Assembly (NCBI GenBank): GCA_002491065.1
Contig: DKVF01000044.1
Span: forward strand, 1-12,110
Direction: 5' to 3'
DNA: 12,110 bases
From: Peptococcaceae bacterium UBA7185
Lineage (GTDB): Bacteria; Bacillota; Peptococcia; Peptococcales; Peptococcaceae
The notes below the pieces were generated by a model that saw nothing but the letters and a program-made list of their open reading frames with translations, had not been told where the DNA came from and did not search any database. This document shows positions 7,879 to 12,110 of the stretch, piece after piece (positions within the stretch are counted from its first letter, which is position 1; every line of letters begins with the position of its first letter). Position numbers and translations under genes: made by a program.

Positions 7879-9189
7879 TTAACCAATTTTTGCATTTTCT
7901 AAAAGGAAATCAGAAACTTTTTCTAACAGCAGATTTCGTTTGATTAAGCCTACCTGTCCTCTCATATTAAATACTTCTTTGACGGTTTCCACAGGCTGTT
8001 TGTACATCTCTGCCATTTTATTAAATTCTGCGTCCAATTCCTCATCAGAAATTTCAAAGCCTTCCTTTTCAGCAATGGCTTCAAATACAATGTTTTGTTT
8101 TACAAAGCTTTCTGCTCTGGTTTTACATTCATTTTCAATATCTTCCATATTGCCGTTGGTCAGCTTCACATAATCTTCCAAACTAATCCCCTGCTGGCTC
8201 ATCTGGAATTTGATATCATTCATAAAGTTTTCTGCTTCTGCTTTCACCTGAGATTCCGGCGCTACTACATCGCTCTGCTCTGTTACTTTTTGAGCAGCCT
8301 CTGCTTTATATCTGTTTTTGATTTCAGCAGCTTTTTCCTCTGTAAGCATTGCCTTGATATCTTCTTTATATGCATCTACTGTTTCAAAATTGCTTACATC
8401 TTTTACAAATTCATCGTTCAGTTCTGGCAATGTTTTGCGTTTGATTGCATTCAGGGTAACTTCGAATACCACCGGCTGACCTGCCAGATCTGTCACATAA
8501 TAATCTTCTGGGAAACTCAATTCTACATTACGTACTTCGCCTAATTTCATGCCTTCCATTTGTTCTTCAAAGCCTGGAATGAAGGAACCAGAGCCAATTA
8601 CCAGATCATAGCCTTGTGCAGAGCCACCTGCAAATGCTTCACCGTCTTTTTTCCCGACAAAGTCAATGTTGGCTGTATCGCCTTTCTGCAATTGTGCATC
8701 TGCGTCGGTAACATCAGAAACTTCTGCTTGTTTGTCGCGAACAGTATCAATATACTGGTCAATTTCTTTTTCAGAAACCTCGCCGTCAATCTCCTGAATT
8801 TCCAATCCTTTATATTCGCCCAACTCAACTTGCTGTTTGGTGTCTACAACTGCTTTAAAAATAAACTCTTTTCCTTTTTCAATCTGCACAATGTCAAATT
8901 CAGGGCGAGCGATTGGCTGGAAAAATGGATCTGCTTCCACTGCCTCTCTTACAGCATCAATATACTGAGGCATAATCAGATTGTTGGCAGCATCTTCATA
9001 AAATACTTCTGGACCATACATTTTTTCTACAACCTGCATCGGCACTTTACCAGGTCGAAAACCTGGTACCTTAATTTTAGAAGCCATATCCTTATATGCC
9101 TTTTTCATCGCCTCTTCAAAACCTTCTGCTGGCACGGTAATCGTTAATTCTGCTTTTACCTTATCCAGTTTCTCAATACTTACAGTCAT
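7879..9189 (-). CDS. tig: Trigger factor (ribosome-associated chaperone / PPIase)
   Basis: This 436-residue chaperone binds near the ribosome exit tunnel and shields nascent chains. The ribosome-binding signature GFRPGKVP is at residues 43-50. A central FKBP-type peptidyl-prolyl isomerase domain spans about residues 160-250 (it includes IDFVGKKDGEAF and FIPGFEEQMEGMKLGE). A long helical C-terminal substrate-binding domain starts at LPELNDEFVKD. Length is typical (about 430). The start is ATG (9189) with AGGAGG 8 bases upstream. It is the first gene of tig-clpP-clpX, expressed from a TATAAT promoter at 9254-9259 that overlaps a palindrome (see the entry at 9243-9271). No recognisable CtsR or CIRCE site lies upstream. 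Confidence 0.98.
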   Translation of the reverse strand: MTVSIEKLDKVKAELTITVPAEGFEEAMKKAYKDMASKIKVPGFRPGKVPMQVVEKMYGPEVFYEDAANNLIMPQYIDAVREAVEADPFFQPIARPEFDIVQIEKGKEFIFKAVVDTKQQVELGEYKGLEIQEIDGEVSEKEIDQYIDTVRDKQAEVSDVTDADAQLQKGDTANIDFVGKKDGEAFAGGSAQGYDLVIGSGSFIPGFEEQMEGMKLGEVRNVELSFPEDYYVTDLAGQPVVFEVTLNAIKRKTLPELNDEFVKDVSNFETVDAYKEDIKAMLTEEKAAEIKNRYKAEAAQKVTEQSDVVAPESQVKAEAENFMNDIKFQMSQQGISLEDYVKLTNGNMEDIENECKTRAESFVKQNIVFEAIAEKEGFEISDEELDAEFNKMAEMYKQPVETVKEVFNMRGQVGLIKRNLLLEKVSDFLLENAKIG

Positions 9190-9242
9190 TTCAAAATTCC
9201 TCCTAAAAATAATATATTAAACTTTTTATGATTAAACATTGC

Positions 9243-9271
9243 ATACTTAAAGTATTATACCGCGAAATACT
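9243..9271. promoter_or_regulatory. Palindromic AGTAT boxes at the tig start site (possible operator)
   Basis: ATACTTAAAGTAT (9243-9255) is a perfect 13-base palindrome covering the predicted transcription start and the edge of the -10 box. A third copy of the box, AATACT (9266-9271), lies on the other side of the -10 and forms a 6-bp inverted repeat with AGTATT (9251-9256). The arrangement suits a repressor site, but AT-rich palindromes also occur by chance. Confidence 0.35.
9254..9259 (-). promoter_or_regulatory. -10 box of the tig-clpP-clpX promoter
   Basis: On the minus strand a perfect TATAAT lies 64 bases upstream of the tig ATG, giving an expected start near 9247 and a leader of nearly 60 bases. 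The -35 region is poor: TTTTCT at a 17-base spacer is the best seen. Confidence 0.65.
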
Positions 9272-9351
9272 CTGTTAGAAAAGTTTTTTTTCTCTTTTTA
9301 GCAAAATAAATTGCAAAATCTTCAGGTGCCTCCCCTTTTTTACCTATTTAC

Positions 9352-9388
9352 AGCTGGAAACTCTCTCTGATAAAGAGTTTTTTCAGCT
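9352..9388. other. Imperfect hairpin after the recombinase gene
   Basis: AGCTGGAAACTCT (9352-9364) faces AGAGTTTTTTCAGCT (9374-9388), so AGCTG and CTCT can pair with their partners across an interrupted A/T stretch. It starts 8 bases beyond the recombinase stop on the minus strand. No T-tract follows on that strand, so it is at best a weak terminator or an RNA-stabilising hairpin. Confidence 0.3.
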
Positions 9389-9395
9389 AATCATC

Positions 9396-10013
9396 TTATC
9401 GCGGATGCTCTTCCACATAAACTTTCTGATATTCTCGTAATCGTAAATATAAAGTACTTCGGGATAATCCACAATAATCAGCAAAATCTTGGACACTTAG
9501 CAGTCCTCTATGCCACATTTCATATTTTAGATCAAAATCTTCTGGAAGCTCCAACCGTGGCCGCCCAAAACGAATGCCTTTTGCCTTAGCCGCCGCAATG
9601 CCTTCCGCCTGCCGCTGTCGAATATTTTCCCTCTCCATTTGAGCAGTATAGGACATAACCGACAGCACTAAATCGGCAATAAAAGTGCCCAACAGATCCT
9701 TACAATAGGTTGTATCCAGTAAAGGGGTATCCAACACTTTGATATCCGCCTGTTTTTCCTTTGTAATGATGCGCCACTGTTCCATGATCTCTTTGTAATT
9801 ACGCCCCAACCTGTCGATACTTTTTACAATCAGTACATCATTAGGCTTTAAGCGACGTATCATTTTTCTGTATGCTGGTCGTTTAAAATCCTTTCCGCTC
9901 AATTTGTCCATATACAAATTACTCTCTGGAATTTCAAAGGGTGCCAGTGCTGCTAACTGCCTGTCTTCATTCTGTTCTTTTGTTGATACTCTTACATAAC
10001 CATAGATTGTCAT
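9396..10013 (-). CDS. Small serine recombinase (resolvase/invertase family)
   Basis: This 205-residue site-specific recombinase belongs to the resolvase/invertase group. The N-terminal catalytic domain has the nucleophile S10 in YVRVSTKEQNEDRQL, with R8, and the active-site segment SIDRLGRN (65-72; R68 and R71). A long E-helix follows (MERENIRQRQAEGIAAAKAKG, about 126-146), then a GRPR linker. A C-terminal helix-turn-helix lies at about 173-196 (SVQDFADYCGLSRSTLYLRL). Length and domain order are complete, so the protein is probably active. It starts at ATG (10013) behind a G-rich AGGGGGT site. No transposase, relaxase or other mobile-element gene is next to it, so whether it is a transposon resolvase relic, a DNA invertase or a domesticated gene is open. 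It lies between the tig operon and a divergent XRE gene. Confidence 0.9.
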   Translation of the reverse strand: MTIYGYVRVSTKEQNEDRQLAALAPFEIPESNLYMDKLSGKDFKRPAYRKMIRRLKPNDVLIVKSIDRLGRNYKEIMEQWRIITKEKQADIKVLDTPLLDTTYCKDLLGTFIADLVLSVMSYTAQMERENIRQRQAEGIAAAKAKGIRFGRPRLELPEDFDLKYEMWHRGLLSVQDFADYCGLSRSTLYLRLREYQKVYVEEHPR

Positions 10014-10072
10014 TCTTGTATACCCCCTGTACTCTGTCTTTTGCTGTGGTCCTTACTCATCTTTACAGTAAT

Positions 10073-10097
10073 GAATAGTAAAAGTGTATCACTATTC
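10073..10097. repeat. Inverted repeat upstream of the recombinase gene
   Basis: GAATAGT (10073-10079) and ACTATTC (10091-10097) are perfect 7-base inverted arms around an 11-base centre. Within it AGTG-TAT-CACT (10083-10093) is a second nested palindrome. At 25 bases and about 60 bases upstream of the recombinase start, it could be a recombinase binding or crossover site, or a repressor operator. Nothing in the sequence decides between these. Confidence 0.35.
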
Positions 10098-10226
10098 TGA
10101 GATGAATGGGGAACAATCACTACCATCTATGATATTTTTATGCAACAAAACTACCAGAAACCTATGGAAGTCCCTTTTACCATCTCTATTTTCTCCATAG
10201 TTCTGCCCGGAAGAACAAAAACTTCT

Positions 10227-10235
10227 TGTTATAAT
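10227..10235 (+). promoter_or_regulatory. Extended -10 promoter candidate for the XRE gene
   Basis: TGTTATAAT is a perfect TATAAT with TG extension on the plus strand. It would start transcription near 10242 and give a leader of nearly 180 bases that opens with the 10248-10267 hairpin. No -35 box is seen at the proper distance. Confidence 0.4.
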
Positions 10236-10247
10236 TCGCTACACCTG

Positions 10248-10267
10248 CTTTTTTCTCCAGAAAAAAG
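10248..10267. repeat. Perfect inverted repeat in the XRE leader
   Basis: CTTTTTTC and GAAAAAAG form an 8-bp stem with loop TCCA. Flanking ACA and TGT can add three more pairs across a bulge. There is no T-tract after it on either strand, so it is not a normal terminator. The 9-mer GCTTTTTTC here recurs in the terminator stem at 10902-10910. Confidence 0.45.
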
Positions 10268-10419
10268 TGTGAAATCTCTCATTATTTCTCTGTATGCACT
10301 CTAATTATTTGTATAAAATACTATCGATACACAAAGTTTAGAGTAAAAACCAGTCATTCTATTCCTACTATGGTACATTGAATTCGCAAATATTTATCTT
10401 TAATGAAAGAGGTGTTACT

Positions 10420-10794
10420 ATGTCGGAACGCACACCTGAGATCATCCGTGATCTACGTGAAAAACATGAATACAAACAGGAAATTATTGCAAAATATTTA
10501 GGTGTGGTACAGCAGACTTACTCCAACTATGAAAAAGGCCATACTTCTTTGCCTCTAGATTACTTAGTGAAATTGGCAAAATTTTATGGCGTCTCTGCTG
10601 ACTATCTTTTAGGTCTAACTTCGTTCCAAAAACCATTTTCTGAGATGGAAAAAATTTATGCACAAAGCAAAACGCTAGGGGAGGTTTCTTCTGCACTACT
10701 TACTCTTTCTGCCGATAGGCGAAAAATGTTGTTAGATTATTTAGGTTACCTACTGGCAAAACAAAGGGAAGACCAATTAAAACAAAAGCTATAA
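10420..10794 (+). CDS. XRE-family helix-turn-helix transcriptional regulator
   Basis: This 124-residue protein has an N-terminal Cro/C1-type helix-turn-helix at about residues 6-60: EIIAKYLGVVQQTYSNYEKG carries recognition helix residues QQTYSNYE, and YLVKLAKFYGVSADYLLGL closes the domain. The C-terminal half (about 65-124) is helical and leucine-rich and may mediate dimerisation. ATG at 10420 is chosen because GAAAGAGGTG lies 5 bases upstream; an in-frame TTG at 10378 has no such site. The gene runs divergently from the recombinase and in the same direction as the methyltransferase gene 210 bases downstream, from which a strong stem-loop separates it. It may control itself, the recombinase and/or the methyltransferase; shared short motifs in all three upstream regions are suggestive only. 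Confidence 0.9.
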   Translation: MSERTPEIIRDLREKHEYKQEIIAKYLGVVQQTYSNYEKGHTSLPLDYLVKLAKFYGVSADYLLGLTSFQKPFSEMEKIYAQSKTLGEVSSALLTLSADRRKMLLDYLGYLLAKQREDQLKQKL

Positions 10795-10833
10795 TCCCCA
10801 TTCCTGAGTGCAACAACTAGTAAGATATCGCAC

Positions 10834-10853
10834 CAGCCTTCCAATATAGGCTG
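10834..10853 (+). other. Small hairpin after the XRE gene
   Basis: CAGCCT (10834-10839) and AGGCTG (10848-10853) form a perfect 6-bp stem with an 8-base loop. No T-tract follows. It is the first of three palindromic elements between XRE and the methyltransferase gene. Confidence 0.4.
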
Positions 10854-10872
10854 AGAAACTTGATACTATCAC

Positions 10873-10894
10873 TTACAGTAAAATTTTATTGTAA
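10873..10894. promoter_or_regulatory. Near-perfect 22-bp palindrome upstream of the methyltransferase gene
   Basis: TTACAGTAAAA (10873-10883) and TTTTATTGTAA (10884-10894) are inverted halves with one mismatch and no spacer, the form of a dimeric repressor site. The half-site TTACAGTAA also occurs at 10063-10071, upstream of the recombinase gene. The adjacent XRE protein is a possible binder, but this is unproven. Confidence 0.45.
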
Positions 10895-10898
10895 TCGC

Positions 10899-10957
10899 AA
10901 AGCTTTTTTCCATTATACTTCTTAAAAAGGCAATGAGAAAAAAGCTTTTTATTTTCT
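10899..10957 (+). terminator. Strong stem-loop terminator/attenuator before the methyltransferase gene
   Basis: AAAGCTTTTTTC (10899-10910) pairs perfectly with GAAAAAAGCTTT (10937-10948). CATT (10911-10914) pairs with AATG (10932-10935) past one bulged A, leaving a 17-base loop. A T-rich tail (TTTTTATTTTC) follows directly. It ends the XRE transcript, and would also attenuate any read-through into the methyltransferase gene. Confidence 0.75.
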
Positions 10958-10971
10958 TTCTACTCTACTTA

Positions 10972-10980
10972 TGCTAAGAT
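10972..10980 (+). promoter_or_regulatory. Possible extended -10 promoter of the methyltransferase gene
   Basis: TGCTAAGAT is a TG-extended -10-like element (TAAGAT, 4 of 6 matches to TATAAT) just beyond the terminator. Transcription would start near 10987, leaving a leader of under 20 bases that still contains the AAAGGA ribosome site. The -35 region is only T-rich. Confidence 0.35.
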
Positions 10981-11004
10981 AGAAAAAGAAAGGAATGAAG
11001 CGTC

Positions 11005-12027
11005 ATGAATATCTATGGACTAACTTTTGCGCAGCTAGAGCAATACCTTTTACAAATTGGCGAAAAAATCAGTAAAGCTCCAATCATTTTTACCAACCTA
11101 TATCGAAAACAAATTTCCTCTTTACTGGATATTTCTGAAATCCGCCAGTCTTTAAAAGAACAATTGATGCAAGATTTTTCCCTTGCACTCCCTCGGCTTA
11201 TACAACAAACAAACGGTACAGATACTATAAAATTTCTCTTTGCTTTACAAGATGAAAATCTGATTGAAGCAGTGCTGATGCGGCAGCGTTACGGCAACAC
11301 GCTTTGCATCTCCAGCCAGGTAGGCTGTAATATGGCTTGTGCTTTTTGTCAAAGCGGTCGTTTCAAAAGGGTACGCAACCTGCTACCCCACGAAATGACA
11401 GCACAAATTATGGTCATTCAGAGGCAACTTCAAATAAAAATATCTAACATTGTCTTAATGGGAATCGGGGAGCCCTTCGATAATTATGAAAACGTGATGA
11501 AATTTTTGGAAATTATCCAGCATCCCCACGGTTTAGCGTTGGGGCCGCGACATATTACCGTATCCACCTGTGGTTTAGTTCCACAAATTATACAATATGC
11601 TACTCATCCAAATCACGGTATGTTAGCTATCAGTCTGCACGCCCCAGACGATGAAACTCGCTCCCGCATCATGCCTATCAATCGCCGCTATCCGGTGGCT
11701 CAGGTTTTAGAAGCAGCACGCGATTGTATCCAACATACTAATCGGAAGGTAATGCTAGAATATGTCATGCTGCAGGAACAGAATGATTCTCCTTGGCAGG
11801 CACAGCTACTAGCCGATTTATTGAAAGATGATGACTTTCACGTAAATCTAATTCCTTACAATACCACACAAAATCTAGGCTTTCAACAGAGTGAACAGAC
11901 ACGCATAGCAACTTTTTACAATATACTCAAACAAAATCACATTGTTGTCACCATGCGCCGTGAGTTTGGTTCCTCTGTCAATGCCGCTTGCGGGCAATTG
12001 CGCGCTGATTATGAAATGCAACAATAG
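11005..12027 (+). CDS. RlmN/Cfr-family 23S rRNA adenine methyltransferase (radical SAM)
   Basis: This 340-residue radical SAM enzyme belongs to the family that methylates A2503 of 23S rRNA (C2 by RlmN, C8 by Cfr); RlmN also modifies tRNA A37. The cluster motif is CNMACAFC (C108, C112, C115). The second methyl-carrying cysteine is C329 in AACGQL. The SAM-site MGIGEPFDN is at 152-160, with RHITVSTCG (182-190), SLHAP (210-214) and MPINRRYP (223-230). E88 matches the conserved glutamate before the core. Most motifs are RlmN-like, but the residues after the cluster (CQSGRFKRVRNL) differ from RlmN CAST and share the glycine of Cfr CATG. The start is ATG (11005), with AAAGGA about 10 bases upstream. 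It is probably a paralog besides a housekeeping rlmN, but that gene is not in view, so the product, C2 or C8 methylation, is not settled. Confidence 0.9.
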   Translation: MNIYGLTFAQLEQYLLQIGEKISKAPIIFTNLYRKQISSLLDISEIRQSLKEQLMQDFSLALPRLIQQTNGTDTIKFLFALQDENLIEAVLMRQRYGNTLCISSQVGCNMACAFCQSGRFKRVRNLLPHEMTAQIMVIQRQLQIKISNIVLMGIGEPFDNYENVMKFLEIIQHPHGLALGPRHITVSTCGLVPQIIQYATHPNHGMLAISLHAPDDETRSRIMPINRRYPVAQVLEAARDCIQHTNRKVMLEYVMLQEQNDSPWQAQLLADLLKDDDFHVNLIPYNTTQNLGFQQSEQTRIATFYNILKQNHIVVTMRREFGSSVNAACGQLRADYEMQQ

Positions 12028-12110
12028 CAGTTACGCCAAGAAGTTTCACAAATACATTATTTAATTATGTTGTATTCAGCATTCTGATTTAAAGCACAAA
12101 GGTGGACAGC
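12028..12110. other. AT-rich tail of the window with no recognisable feature
   Basis: The 83 bases after the methyltransferase stop show no terminator hairpin, ribosome binding site or start of a gene that can be supported. Confidence 0.5.

Larger units (their letters stand above)
10014..10419. other. Long intergenic region between recombinase and XRE genes
   Basis: About 400 AT-rich bases without a credible gene separate the divergent recombinase and XRE genes. They hold an inverted repeat GAATAGT/ACTATTC (10073-10097), a perfect hairpin CTTTTTTC-TCCA-GAAAAAAG (10248-10267), an extended -10 box TGTTATAAT on the plus strand (10227-10235), and an ATACTATCGATAC element (10318-10330). No convincing promoter for the recombinase was found. 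Confidence 0.6.

Noticed and set aside
9352..9388. Intrinsic terminator for the recombinase gene
   Set aside because: The stem is interrupted and no T-tract follows on the minus strand, so it is listed only as a hairpin.
9190..9395. CtsR or CIRCE heat-shock operator upstream of tig
   Set aside because: No GGTCAAA direct repeat or CIRCE-type inverted repeat could be found; only the unrelated AGTAT palindrome is present.
10378..10419. TTG start for the XRE gene, adding 14 residues
   Set aside because: No Shine-Dalgarno precedes it, while ATG at 10420 has GAGGTG at proper spacing and gives a normal XRE N-terminus.
10860..10925. A 21-codon TTG-started leader peptide overlapping the terminator stem before the methyltransferase gene
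   Set aside because: The start is a rare TTG with only a weak AGG upstream and no regulatory peptide motif could be recognised; it is too likely to be chance.
1..12110. CRISPR array, tRNA, rRNA or insertion sequence
   Set aside because: No regularly spaced repeats, cloverleaf-type sequence, rRNA-like stretch or transposase was recognised by eye on either strand.

Overview
The window is low-GC DNA with strong GGAGG-type ribosome binding sites and proteins that look like Bacillota (Firmicutes). The housekeeping blocks mtaB-HIT-rpsU and tig-clpP-clpX are arranged as in Clostridia, Negativicutes and Bacilli. Nothing seen here fixes the genus. There are 11 protein genes. No tRNA, rRNA, CRISPR array, transposase or insertion sequence was recognised.

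Layout from left to right. Positions 27-2128, minus strand: mtaB, then a HIT-family hydrolase, then rpsU with its own promoter and a clear intrinsic terminator. This is a translation and RNA-modification block. Positions 2129-2309 hold a structured non-coding stretch. Positions 2310-5737, minus strand: a tightly coupled trio of a lipoprotein with aspartate-rich VCBS/FG-GAP-like loops, an OmpR-type response regulator and a membrane histidine kinase. The first two genes overlap by 4 bases and the kinase follows 3 bases after the regulator. Positions 5929-9259, minus strand: the proteostasis operon tig-clpP-clpX, with a promoter upstream of tig and a 15-bp perfect terminator hairpin after clpX.

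Positions 9396-12027 look like an accessory segment. A small orphan serine recombinase (minus strand) is separated by about 400 bases of AT-rich, hairpin-bearing DNA from a divergent pair on the plus strand: an XRE-type repressor and an RlmN/Cfr-family radical SAM methyltransferase. A terminator-like stem-loop and a near-perfect 22-bp palindrome lie between the XRE gene and the methyltransferase.

How the parts fit. Trigger factor and ClpXP handle nascent-chain folding and regulated proteolysis. MtaB (tRNA A37), ribosomal protein S21 and the RlmN-family enzyme all act on the translation apparatus. The lipoprotein-regulator-kinase trio is probably an envelope-sensing system of unknown signal. 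Items most worth follow-up are the second-type RlmN/Cfr-like enzyme with its complex leader, the lipoprotein-linked two-component trio, the structured RNA before mtaB, and a palindrome at the tig-clpPX start site.
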